Source of the DNA: Mermis nigrescens
Taxonomy: Eukaryota; Nematoda; Enoplea; Mermithida; Mermithidae
Reading direction: 5' to 3'
NCBI GenBank assembly: GCA_036768485.1
Contig: JAVLUZ010000157.1
Location: 12,834,342-12,898,341, forward strand
DNA length: 64,000 nt
Each line of letters begins with the position of its first letter. Position 1 is the stretch's first letter. Below the pieces are notes generated by a model that was not told where the DNA came from, did no database searches, and saw only the letters and a program-made list of their open reading frames with translations. The translations under genes and the position numbers were made by a program. Positions 48,748 to 59,619 of the stretch are shown piece after piece.

Positions 48748-49332
48748 TGAAAGTTATTTTCTGTCTCAGGAAAACTCGTGTGAGAACCCTGGTATTAATA
48801 AAAGATGAAAAAATTCACCCTGTATATACCGTAATGTTCAAAAAGATGGAAAAAATTCGATGGGCACTAAACTGCATAAGTACCAAAGATTCCTGCTTGA
48901 AATCGCATAAAAACGCTATTTTTTTAAATGTGCAAAATGATGTATTCTAAAATTCGCCCTAATTCGGGCTCATCAGACAATGAATCCATTCCAGTTATCG
49001 CGGAAAGTGAAAAACCTCAAGTTCAAGTATATTCTTATCCTTTGAGCAAATTTTAGCTTGGGGAGAATCTATAGGGCGCGCAGGAGATAGGTAAACTCAA
49101 AGTTACCGAAATTAAATCTGAAATCTGAAATGGAATATGTAAAGGTGAACGAAATATGAAATAAATAAAGGTACCTAAACCTGCGAAGGGAATAACAACA
49201 ACAACAACAAAGATTTATTGCAAAACGTACAAGACATGGTAAAAATAAAGACAGCGTACGATACAAAGATATGATAAAACGACATGTGACTAAAACGTCA
49301 GCAATGGGACACGCAGTCACGAAAGTGAAAAC

Positions 49333-51980
49333 TTACGCGTGCCCCTTCAGATGAACAGAAAAATCAAAAGCATTGAGTTTGCGTTTAAAAATTTCTAAGC
49401 TAGGTGAGTTTACAACATCAACTGGAAGTGAATTCCACAGATTCACATATCTATGACTGAAATCATACTTATGAATATCTGAACGAGCTACTGGAACAGT
49501 CAGTTTAAGGTTATTGACAGAGCGAGTATATATAGTTGCGATTAAAAGCGAAAAACTCGTCACAGAGAATGCGTGATTTTCCATTAATAATCTGATAATA
49601 AAAGGATAAAGCAAAACAAATACGACGTATTTCGAGACGTTCTAACGACAGACTTTTTAGACGATCATTATATGACAAACCACTATTAAAACCAAACATA
49701 CAACGGGTAAACTTGCGCTGAACTCGCTCGATACGATCAATATCTCGAATACGATAAGGACTCCAAACGGTACAGCAGTACTCTAAAAGCGGACGAACAT
49801 ATACAACAAAAGCACGAGACAAAATTTTATGATCACGAGAGAAGAATAACTTCAGTATCAGACTGGATCGCTGAGAAGCTTTTTAATCACTTCATGATAG
49901 TGCTGCTGAAATTTCAAATTTTGAGACATTAGAACACCTAAATCACGGACACAGTCAGAATCAGAAGGTAAAAGTTGATTTCCAATAAACTATTGATGTT
50001 TAAGATATTTATAACCCATGTACAAAACTGAGCATTTATCAATAGATATTTGAAGCTGCCATTCACGCGACCATGTATAAAGCTTATTAAGGTCGTTTTG
50101 AAGTATAGTTTTAGAAGAGGACAAATTATACATTTTAAGATCGTCAGCAAATAACCGAATATGACTATTCATATTATCACATAAATCATTTATGTAAATC
50201 AGAAAAAGGGTTGGCCCTATCACACTCCCTTGCGGGACGCTGCTACTTACATTAAAGCTGTCTGAAAAAGAACTATTAACAACAACGCACTGAGATCGAG
50301 AGGATAAAAAAGATTTAGACCAGTTGAAAAGAAAACCATTTAAACCATATGCAGAAAGTTTATGAAGTAATTTTGTGTGCGATAAAGAATCAAAAGATTT
50401 TTTTAAAGTCGATAAAAATTACATCGACAGTAGATTTTCTATCAATAAATTTTGCCCATTCGTTTTTACACTTTAGCAATTGCATTTCACATGATCGACC
50501 TTTTAAAAATCCGAATTGAAGAGGAGAAAGTAAATTATTTATATTTAAGTAATCCAGAATCTTTTTATTAACAATTTTTTTCCATAATTTTACAAGGAGA
50601 GCAACACAACGAAATCGGACGATAATTTTCTACACAAGCAGAATCACCTTTATTTTTGAAAACTGGAATTACGTTTGCTTGATACCACAATTTTGGAATT
50701 GAACCTGATCGAAAAGAAGTTTCAAAGATAGAAGCAAGAGGAGAAGAAAGCAAATAACCTAGTTTTTTAATAAAAACTGAGCATAGGCCATCAGGGCCAC
50801 ATGCAGTACTTGGTTTAGATTCGCGAATAGCTCTGTAAACGGTGTCTACATCGAAATTGATTTCGGCTAACGAAGAAAAAGTGCGAGCCTCAAAAACAGG
50901 AAGATTTTGATCATCAACAGTGAAAACAGAGGCAAAATATGAGTTAAAATAATTAGCTTTTACATGATCGTCATCTAATTCAATACCATTAGATAAAGTC
51001 AGGGGAAATGAACTTTTCCTGATTTTTAAACGAGAATTAACAAAATTGTAAAAGTTACGGATATCGCCTGATTTGAAAACTTCAAGTTCTTCTTTAGCAT
51101 AAAAATTTTTGGTTTCTCTTTTTATAGATTTGCAGAAACTAGAATAGGTAGTTCGATTTGTTCGAGTTTTGAACTTTTTGTAATTTTTCCATAATTTAAG
51201 TTTTTTAAATATAACTTACAGATGTGTTTAGGAAGAACTTTCTTAAAATTTCCATGTGCTTTTTTAGGTATTAGATCAGAACTAATAGTTTGAAGAACTG
51301 AAACAAGAACATTATACATGTCATCTGCTGAAGTACACTGATTAAATAAATCGGGCTAAGAAACAGTGGCTAATTGCATAGAAATTAACTCGTAATTGGC
51401 TTTTCGAAAATTTAAACAAGAGGGCATGTGATTTGTCTCTTCGTACCCTTGAATTTCGAAAGCAATAGAATTATGATCACTATCAGAAAAAGGAGGTGAA
51501 ATCTTCACGTTAATGGCTTGATTAAGTGAAAAAAGCAAATCTAATACATAATTATCGTGAGTTGGACTACGGATTAGTTGCTCCAAACCAGTTGTACAGA
51601 AAGTATCATAAAATAAAGTATTGATGGGATCAGAAGGAAAGGTGTTGGAGACCCAATTAATTTTAGGAAGATTAAAATCACCAACAATTAATAAAGGATA
51701 AGGTAAATTAGAAGCCCATTCAATAGAATTACAAAGAATTTCAGCATACATAGTATCATAAGTAGGAGGACGATAAGCTAGAATAAATCTAGTTTTGAAA
51801 TCAGTATTGCATAAATCAAAAATTAGAATTTCACAGGCAGGAAAATTGATAGGAATTTTGATGTGTTTAATATGTAGATTATTATTAGCAAAAACTATAA
51901 GTCCACCCCACGTTTATTTAACCGATCACATCGAATAATTTGGTAATTATTTGAACTGCAAAGGAGACTATCTGGGATTT
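49333..51980 (-). pseudogene. LINE ORF2, endonuclease and reverse transcriptase, broken
   Basis: The apurinic-type endonuclease part (51356-51751) shows GDFNLPKINW and the catalytic SDHNSI. The reverse transcriptase shows SIPKLWYQANVIPVFKNK (50568-50753) and IGPTLFLIYINDL with the FADD box (49990-50223). The C-terminal region continues to 49333. Breaks include an extra A in a poly-A run at about 50401 (before the RT core), a TAG at 49990 (tyrosine position in the other copy) and a lost A at about 49882. Confidence 0.8.
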
Positions 51981-52115
51981 CAGGATAAAGCCAAGATTCA
52001 CAACAAAGTATTATTTCAAACTGTTTGCTATTTAGTAACAGTTTTAAATCACCTAGCTTATTTAACAAACTTCTTGAATTGAAATACAGAACTTACGAGA
52101 AAGGGGCGCGACTAC

Positions 52116-52989
52116 CTAGGTGAAGAGTTGAGTATTAATATTACGGTTTGGTTTGCATTTAACATTATCGGCGCGAAAATCGATAAAAAGACCTTCTTCA
52201 CCTCGAGATTTACGATCGTTGAGCTCGGAAACCAGTTCGCGTTGACGTTTTCTTTGAAGGAATGATAAGTCAGGACGGCACCGCAAACGCGAAAGTGGGT
52301 CTTTAGATTTAACGCGGACTGTCTTATTGATCAAGGAAACGAAGCAATGCCTTGCCTGAACCGACGTTAGGCAAACTTTGACAAACTGGACGCGGTTTTC
52401 GTGAATGGGACCATCACGAAAGACGCGTGTAACATCAGATGATACTAGATCGTGACCATCAAAATGAGAATCAATTAGCTGTTTGACCTGATCAATGTCC
52501 TCAACACTGTTCGATAGAGGCAAGTTAAACAGAACAGCATTACATTTCTTAGAATCTCTTTCGATAGCATCATTAATCAGAGCAGATAGTTCGTTTTTAT
52601 CATAATTGGTAGGAGAATTTCGAAAATGTTCAAGACGATCAACTTTCTTTTCTAAATCAGCAAGCTTAATAGCAAAATCATCTAAGCGACGTTCAATATG
52701 CAAATATTTTTTCACAATTAGTTTACAGTGGAAACAATAGAAAGTGGAATCGGGCTTTGAATAAGTTTCATAATCATGATCATTAACTTTCAAACAAGAA
52801 GTATGACCCCAAAGGTCGCAAAAATCGCATAATAAGGCAGTGTCGACATCAGAAACTAACTTGTAGCAAATGACAGTCACAAGAATTATCGTTCGTATCA
52901 CCAAGTACATCAAAGTTGGACCTTCGAGATGGTGACTTAGAACGTAGACTGGTATCCGTGATCTTTGGTGTGCCATTTTTGTTACCCAT
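52116..52989 (-). pseudogene. LINE ORF1 with PHD-like zinc finger and RRM-like domain, frameshifted
   Basis: Starts at MGNKNGTPKITDTSLRSK (52989), shifts frame at about 52870, and then runs open to 52116. A Cys/His cluster (CDFCDLWGHTSC, then FYCFHC) resembles a PHD finger. A Leu/Lys coiled-coil stretch (LADLEKKVDRLEH) follows, then an RRM-like CNAVLFNLPLS. This order is typical of ORF1 proteins in the CR1/Jockey superclade, which bind the element's RNA. Confidence 0.7.
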
Positions 52990-53430
52990 GGTCGAAATCT
53001 ATAGATATGTAGAGTCGAAATATTGATCAAATTAATTAAAAGTAACGCATTGCGGCTCTTCAGCTAGATTAGGTTCGACTGTTAATAGTGTCCAGCAGTA
53101 AGCTGTCGATAAGAGTGCAGTAACTGACGCGGCGCTGCGGGACCATCATTAAAAGCTTTTAACACAAATCAGTCCAGGGCAGTGGTTCGGTGGTGCACGG
53201 CCTGCACTTAACCCGCAGTGTTGCGCAGGTCCGAAAATTCAGATTCTCCTGCACAGGGTAAAATTGGGGAAAAATTCTCCTGCAATTCTCCTAAAAATAT
53301 TTTGATTCTCCTGAAAATTCTCCTGGCTCATATTTTGCAGGAAAAGTTGTACAGCAGATCTACAATTGTATGTACACATGCATATCAAGCATGCTCAGGC
53401 CAATTTACCTTGGTTCACCCAACTATTTTA

Positions 53431-54021
53431 GGTACTTACGTATTATACCCCCGCCACCAATTTTTTTCTCATTTTTGCTTGTTTTTACCCAGTTTTTAGT
53501 CATAGACTTTTATTAACATGATGATAACCAATGTTTGCAAGCCGTTCCCGATCGTAGCGCCGCCACATTGATACCTATCATTTGCGAAAAAATTCATGCG
53601 GGTTCGATTATTATGTCTGATAAGTGGAAGGCGTACAACGAAATTCAAAATTCGGGTTTTACTCATATGACCGTAAATCATTCGTATAATTTTGTCAATC
53701 CTGATTCTGGCGCGCATACGCAGGACGTGGAACGCATGTGGCGTTCTGCTAAGCTTAGAAATAAACGTCAGTGTGGTATGTCTCGCGAAATGCTCGACTC
53801 ATATATATCCGAATTCATGTGGCGTTATATGTCAAACGAATGTCCTTTTGATCGCATTTTAAATGATATTGCCGCGTTCATGCCTTTTCAATAAGCTACA
53901 TATGCATACAAAATATGTAACATTGGTTATCATCATGTTAATAAAAGTCTATGACTAAAAACTGGATAAAAACAAGCAAAAATGAGAAAAAATTGGTGGC
54001 GGGGGTATAATAGTAAGTACC
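53431..54021 (+). mobile_element. internally deleted Merlin transposon
   Basis: A 591-bp element with a perfect 8-bp target duplication CTATTTTA (53423-53430 and 54022-54029). Inverted repeats of about 100 bp start GGTACTTACG and end GTAAGTACC, with the inner AGTCATAGACTTTTATTAAC mirrored at about 53938. Eight-base duplications fit the Merlin (IS1595/ISXO2-type) superfamily, and the encoded domain confirms it. The transposase N-terminus is deleted. Confidence 0.9.
53535..53894 (+). pseudogene. Merlin transposase, C-terminal part (ISXO2-like DDE domain)
   Basis: A 119-residue open frame without an ATG: it starts at the edge of the inverted repeat with VPDRSAATLIPII and continues through MSDKWKAY (second catalytic Asp), HMTVNHSYNFVNP and GAHTQDVERMWRSAK (third acidic residue), ending FMWRYM and a TAA stop. 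These are signature blocks of the ISXO2-like transposase. The N-terminal zinc-binding part and first catalytic Asp are missing, removed by the internal deletion, so it is inactive. Confidence 0.88.
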
Positions 54022-54410
54022 CTATTTTATTCTAATCTCTTGCCTGTCATCTTCATTATTCGAAAAAACAGTTTCTGTGCTTAAAACAGTGACCGCCAAT
54101 TTTCAATTGCACTTACATCATCAAAAATTTCTGAAAAGAGCCCTGTTTGCAATGTCTTTTGAAAAAATAAATGATACTTTATTACTAATTGTATGTACTT
54201 CAGTAGCAAGCAAATCCTTACATTTTGAAATATATCAAAAAATGTTTATAGGCGCTTTGCAAACGTCTATGAAACTGATAAAAACAATTAGACGGTGTGT
54301 AAAGCTATATATTTCTGCACTTCGTGATATTAAGTGAATAAATAAATGAATGAATGAATGATTTACTACAGAAGCACGAAACTTATTTAATATAGTTATA
54401 ACTTAACACT

Positions 54411-55471
54411 TAGGTCTTCCACCGTTTTTTTCCCAGCGATTTGGTTGACATTATAGATTGAACCCAAAATTTTTTTCCATTTTTTCCGACTTTTTTCCAC
54501 ATTTTTTGGGAGGTCTAAAAACGTTCAAAATAGAGCGCCTGTTTAAAAATCAGTGTTTTTAAGTGGAAAATTTTATGTACACATGCAATAGTGGTGTTTG
54601 ATGCACTTTTTGTATAAGAATTTCGCGCTCTACAAGAATATCACGATCAGTATACGTTATTTATGTTGAAACTTGAATTTCCTATCTTCAGTAGAGCATT
54701 TTTGCCAATTCTGAAGTCGTTTTTGACAATTAAAACTATAATTTATCAAATGGCGCGAAGCACCAGAAAATTTTGAAATTTTAGCTCTCTAAATCATTTT
54801 TGCATTTCAAAAACTGTGCAGAAGGTAAGGATTTTCAATCGTAGCGGAGTTCTAGGACCAGATTATCGATAAAAATGCTGCAATTGGCGCCGCGCGGCTT
54901 AAACATCAATCACAAGTAAGAATTAAATCAATTCGGAGCGCCGAAAAATTTTCGTAGTTTCACCTCTCTGAAACGCATTTTTGCATTACAAAAACTAACC
55001 GAATCCGATGCAGAAGATAAGGATTTTCAATCGTAGTAAAGCTCTAGATCAAATCTTCGATAAAAATGCTGCAGTTGACGCGGCGCGGCTCAAATATTAA
55101 TAACAAAAAAAGAATTAAATCAATTCGGCGCGAAGCGCCGAAAAATTTTGTAGTTTCACTTCTCTAAAACGCATTTTTGCATTAAAAAACTAACTGAATC
55201 CGTGCAGAAAATAAGGATTTTCAATCGTAGTGAAGTTCTAGACCAGATTGTCGATAAAAATGGCGCGGCGCGGCTTAAGGATTACTAATAAGTAAGAATT
55301 TAATCAATTCGGCGCATGCGAAAAATTTTTGAAGTTTTAACTCTCTAAAACGCATTTCTAACATTACAAAAATTTTCCACAAATGCCAACCAAGCCCAAA
55401 AATTTTTTCCATTTCCCAAAATTTTGGTTGACAAATAGACCAAAAAGTGGAAAAAAACGGTGGTCTTAACT
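54411..55471. mobile_element. inverted-repeat element carrying 180-bp tandem units
   Basis: Left end CCACCGTTTTTTTCCCAGCG is mirrored by GTGGAAAAAAACGGTGG on the right. Inside, four degenerate units of about 176-196 bp begin at CTCTCTAAA motifs (54787, 54963, 55159, 55340); each carries AAGGATTTTCAATCGTAG, GGCGCGGCT and a GGCGCGAAGCGCC-type palindrome. Non-coding. Related sequence lies at 45440-46470. Confidence 0.6.
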
Positions 55472-55959
55472 ATGAACGAAATAAATTCTTAATGTGAAAG
55501 ATCTAAGTATAAAATTATATACAACTAACTAACTACAGTAAGTACAGTAAGAAGGTTAATGTATGATAATCATTATAACTTGCTGTTTAAGTTTTGAAAA
55601 TTCTCCTGAATTCTCCTAGATTTTCAGGATTCCACTGAATTCTCCTGACATTTTAAAATTCTCCTGCATTCTCCTGCATGTTTACAACTTCTCCTGAAAA
55701 GCCCATTCTCCTGCTCCTGCTCCTGAAAATTTTAGATTCTCCTGAATTCAGGAGAATTCTCCTGTACCTGGCAACCCTGCCCTGTAGGAGACGATCATTT
55801 TATAGACATTGCTACAGTAATTACCGCTCTATAAGTAGTTATGAGCTGCTTTTTAACTTGTGTAGGAAAACTACCAATTCGTTCAGAAACTACAAAAAAC
55901 ATACCAAGGGCCTAAAAAACTACAAAAATGTTAGGAAAACTACCGACCTGGCAACACTG

Positions 55960-56875
55960 GCAAGCGGGCGTTCATTCCACACTATACAGTAAATCAGAAT
56001 AAAATATAATTGTGCAAATTGAATAACCTGCTGCTTTTCGAAAAATATCCAATTTTGACAACATGTGCTCACAAATAATCGCCCCAACGATCATCTCACA
56101 TAATCATCTCACATATCTTGTCTTATCACGTAATTCAATGGTGTCATTTATTGATTCGAAACTGTTCGCATTTTAGCATAAAATAGAGCACTGTATTTTC
56201 GCTAAAGTTACTTGTATTTTCGTTCTCAATTGCCATATTAGGATAGTTTCTGTTTTTTTCTATTCCAGCCATCCGCTATTCGCTAGATACACCACATGTT
56301 CGGCAAACACTCTAAACATCAACAGGAAGAGTAAAGAGCAATCAGTCGCTGTGAAAACAAAACTGAAAAATTCATTCACATGCGCAGTAAAAAATAAATA
56401 CAGTAAGATAATCTTGAGCCGGTAAGTAGAAAAGGACCGTTCGGATTGAAACAGTCTATAGCTGTTTGTAAGTAGTAGTTAATGGCAGTAATTTATATGT
56501 TTTCAGATATCGACAGTAAGCTGGTAGTTGCAAAATTTACAGTTTTAATCGTTCGCAAGTGACTACATAGTTGCTTTTAAATAATCCGTCGACATCAGAT
56601 TTGATTACTGTACCACACGAAAAGCAGCCGATAGTTTGTTTCGATTAAATAGCTGGAATGTTGTTAATCGACTTGTTGATTGTTAATTGACTCTGTGTTA
56701 TTAGGAATTCATTTTTTGCTTCACCCTGTTTTTCGTTTATCGACACTGAATCAACTTTGTCAGTTGTTACCGCATTGTTTTGTTCGCGTCGTATTAGGTA
56801 TTACGTGTTTGGAGCATTTTTTGTGGGGTCCCATCCTCAGCCATGGATGTGGGCGTTGATATAACCAGTGTTCAT
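55960..56875. other. intergenic stretch without recognisable features
   Basis: AT-rich, no ORF with exon boundaries, no repeat family identified except a GAAACAGTCTATA fragment at about 56448. Confidence 0.4.
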
Positions 56876-57138
56876 CACACCTGGGCGTGGGGGGTTTGGG
56901 GGGTATGCACCCCCAGAAACCTAAATACCCCCCCAGAAATCAAAATACCCCCCCCCAGAATTCAATTTTTGAAATTTTTTTTCGTTTTTTTCGCAATTTT
57001 TTGATGCCAATGGATAGTGCTTGATGAGAAACGTCGAAAAATGGTGTTTTTATCGCCATACCACCATTTTTAAGGCCATTTTTCGACCTTCAAAAAAATC
57101 TTGCACCCCCCCCAGAATTTTCTTGCTGCCCACGTATG
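56876..57138 (+). mobile_element. hAT-type miniature element, family A
   Basis: A 263-bp full-length copy starting CACACCTGGGCGTGGGG and ending GCCCACGTATG. Flanks GTGTTCAT and GTGCTTCT match at only 5 of 8 positions. Confidence 0.7.
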
Positions 57139-57406
57139 GTGCTTCTTTATTGGAAAGTCTTTTGAGTCTTTTGGTGAATTCCAGCTTGCCTTACCAGTCT
57201 GCTACCCATCAAAACTTTGTGATAAATATGAGCAAGAAATTTCCAGTCGCTAATGAGCGTTTTGTGTACACACGTGGAATTTAGATGTAAGAATGGCATA
57301 AAAATCCGCCCGAGTATAAGCAAGGGCCTTCGGCCTAATCAAAGCAAATACGGCTTAGGGTGTCAAAGTAAAATTGTTCTAAGCTTCTCTAAAAGAGAAG
57401 AACGAC

Positions 57407-57496
57407 CATACGTGGGCAGCAAGAAAATTCTGAGGGGGTGCAAGATTTTTTGAAGGTCAAAAAATGGCCTTAAAAATGGTGGTATGGCGATAAAAA
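57407..57496 (-). mobile_element. family A element, 90-bp end fragment
   Basis: Begins CATACGTGGGCAGCAAG, reaches GGTGGTATGGCGATAAAAA and stops abruptly; the remainder is missing. Confidence 0.65.
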
Positions 57497-58000
57497 TGTA
57501 AATGTAGAGCCGTCTATACCTACTAATTATCGGCATAGGATGGATACATTACCTTCAAGATTTACCTAGGTACGTAGGTACTTAAGTCTACGCTTAGTGC
57601 TGGCCCCGATCAGCGCGGCTCTGATGGCTTTCGATCTTTGGACCCTTACAGACCTTACGGCTTCGATCCCCTCAGCCCTAATATTGCTGGCCGCTTTTAC
57701 GTCGGTTGATCTCAGCAGCTACGCCCTAAGACCTAAGGCTACCTACCTAGTCTTGGTATTGCCGCGGAAGTCAGTTGACCTATCTCAAGCTCAAGTTGTT
57801 ATTTAACTTATTTTCAATCAGTGCCTGATTCGAAATGTTTTGGTTCCTAATTTGTGTAGCACGCTGAACACTGAAAACAACAACAACGAGCTCTATGCTG
57901 ATCAATCATCCTCAAAGATTAAATAATAATTTTGATCAATTTTTGGCTTGAGAGATAAATTATGATTTCCAAATAGAATAAACTATCATACAAAATTTAC
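57497..58000. other. non-coding flank with one GC-richer patch
   Basis: 57597-57806 is a GC-richer stretch with a short plus-strand ORF that I cannot support as a gene. The rest is AT-rich. Confidence 0.3.
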
Positions 58001-58178
58001 CTATCAGTCCACTAACTGGGAAGAAATCCTCGACAGTAGATGCCCGACCTAACCCTCGGTATAACCAAAAACCACTGGGTAGGTTTTCTCTATTTTTATT
58101 CGACGTAGAATTCACGGCCTGAAGCCGGACAACAAGCAAAAAGAAAAACGAAAACGTACGGGCTATGTCAACGTACGA
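58001..58178 (-). CDS. orphan exon candidate with a hydrophobic segment
   Basis: A 178-nt open segment between a strong acceptor (TTTTCGTTTGCCAG) and a donor (CTGATAG then GTAAAT). The peptide begins SYVDIARTFSFFFLLVVRLQ and continues polar (SNKNRENLPSGFWLYRGLGR, then VEDFFPVSGLI). The hydrophobic stretch could be a signal anchor or membrane segment. No partner exon was found within a kilobase and I do not recognise the protein. A chance open frame is possible. Confidence 0.35.
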
Positions 58179-58336
58179 CTGGCAAACGAAAAGCAAAAAC
58201 GCCAGACTAAACTACAATGTTACGTTCACTGGCCTCAAGGGCCATTACAGTAAATTAAAGAAAGATCAATTTAACATAATACTAAATCACTTTTATCTCA
58301 GATCGAAAGTTCTCGATTCATGTAAGCAGTATGCAT

Positions 58337-58602
58337 CATACCTGGGCAGCAAGAAAATTCTGGGGGGGGTGCAAGATTTTTTTGAAGGTCGAAAAATGGC
58401 CTTAAAAATGGTGGTATGGCGATAAAAACACCATTTTTCGACGTTTCTCATCAAGAACTATCCATTGGCATCAAAAAATTGCGAAAAAAACGAAAAAAAT
58501 TTTCAAAAATCGAATTCTGGGGGGGGTATTTTGATTTCTGGGGGGTATTTTGGTTTCTGGGGAGTGCATACCCTCCCCAAACCCCCCCCACGCCCAGGTG
58601 TG
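58337..58602 (-). mobile_element. hAT-type miniature element, family A
   Basis: A 266-bp full-length copy with a perfect 8-bp target duplication GTATGCAT (58329-58336 and 58603-58610). Ends CATACCTGGGC and GCCCAGGTGTG are 10/11 inverted repeats. Confidence 0.85.
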
Positions 58603-58610
58603 GTATGCAT

Positions 58611-59102
58611 GAAACAATTACTATTATCATACACTTAGCTCTATGCTACCGGACAAGTATCTAAATGTTTTTATTATTGAAAATTTGGGGAAATAATGGG
58701 AAGACCGAAGGCATAGCCCACAGTGCACTATCATAGATAGCTACTAGTACTGGCTATGTTATGGCTATTGCGAACTGCTAAAGCAAGTTCGCCTACACGT
58801 GTAACTCTCGCAGTTACACTCCCCCACGTATAGAAAAAAAATTTGACACGAAGTGGAGAATTTTTCGGGGGTACCAACAATGGCACTAGCGTCGGTGACG
58901 CTCTACAACTCGGCTCTCTGGCGTTCGCAACGCCTCTACTCTGGCGTCCGCAGCGCCTCATCCTGAGCGAACGTGAAAAACAAAAATAAAAAGAACGAAA
59001 AAATAACAAATATCGATAGCCGGTAACGGTCAACGCATGACCTCGTTCGCACTCAGGAAAACTCTCGAGCAACACTCACAATGGCGCTGGGGATAACTAT
59101 TT
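58611..59102. other. flank without a supportable gene
   Basis: Includes a GC-richer stretch at about 58740-59060 with an open minus-strand frame (115 codons), but no splice signals or recognised domain. Confidence 0.3.
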
Positions 59103-59619
59103 TGTTGGCCGAGTAATGATGAACTCCGGTCTTGGACAGCATTGCATAATATTCGATTATGCTGCCCAAGTAGCCTCCTTCAGTCCCCGGGTAATGAGAA
59201 AAATTTTGAATTGAAAACTTTTGTAGATTGGGTGTAAATTAACCCCTTGTCTGTTAAAGAGTTAAGGTACCATAATAGTAACACCGCTAATTGAGCACAA
59301 GAAAATTTAAGACATGGAAAGATAAGGCAAAATTATGCTGAGCAAAAAATAAAAGTCACTGACAAATTAAAACACGAGGTAAAACGAGAAAAAATGGCAA
59401 ATTATGCAAGATAACGGGGAAAAATACAAGCACCGTCAAAGAAAAAATTTACAGCAAGAGAAAAATGACAAGAGAAAAAAATACACAAGAAATAAACGAT
59501 ACACGAAGTCCTGGAATCCACATCAGGACAAAAAACGAAAAATTTTGATGAAAAGCTGCTGGTCGAAGTCGACGCCATCGCAGAGTTATAAAAAAGTTCA
59601 GTACGTCGAACTTTGTAAA
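59103..59619. other. 3' flank of the right-hand ORF block, possible LTR-like sequence
   Basis: Non-coding, A-rich on the plus strand, downstream of the minus-strand ORFs. It opens with TGTTGGCCGAG at 59103, which would read as a CA-ending terminus on the minus strand, as in a long terminal repeat. No second copy is in the window, so this is only a suggestion. Confidence 0.2.

Larger units (their letters stand above)
49190..53160 (-). mobile_element. nearly full-length LINE with ORF1 (PHD/RRM-like) and ORF2 (EN-RT)
   Basis: Same family as 14487-16434, inverse orientation. It reads from about 53160 down to a (TTG)n tail at 49190-49210, preceded by AATAAA-like sequence. ORF1, the endonuclease and the reverse transcriptase are recognisable but each is broken by frameshifts or stops, so this copy is dead. 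The 5' boundary is uncertain; no target duplication was found. Confidence 0.85.
53216..55959. mobile_element. nest of hAT ends (CAGTGTTGC... / ...GGCAACACTG)
   Basis: The left end CAGTGTTGCGCAGGTCCG at 53216 matches the inverted right end CCGACCTGGCAACACTG at 55959. A second right end, CCTGGCAACCCTG, stops at 55779. Both sides are filled with repeats of ATTCTCCTG (about 5 on the left, more than 10 at 55595-55765), as in subterminal transposase-binding arrays of hAT elements. No target duplication pairs cleanly, so which ends belong together is uncertain. Merlin and another element are nested inside. Confidence 0.5.

Noticed and set aside
52870..53030. N-terminal extension of LINE ORF1 starting at 53030
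   Set aside because: It is the wrong frame upstream of a frameshift; the true start is MGNKNG at 52989.
57597..57806. GC-richer plus-strand ORF
   Set aside because: No splice signals, Kozak context or recognised domain; probably chance.
58731..59075. Minus-strand ORF with basic and hydrophobic stretches
   Set aside because: No boundary signals, and its composition changes abruptly along the frame.
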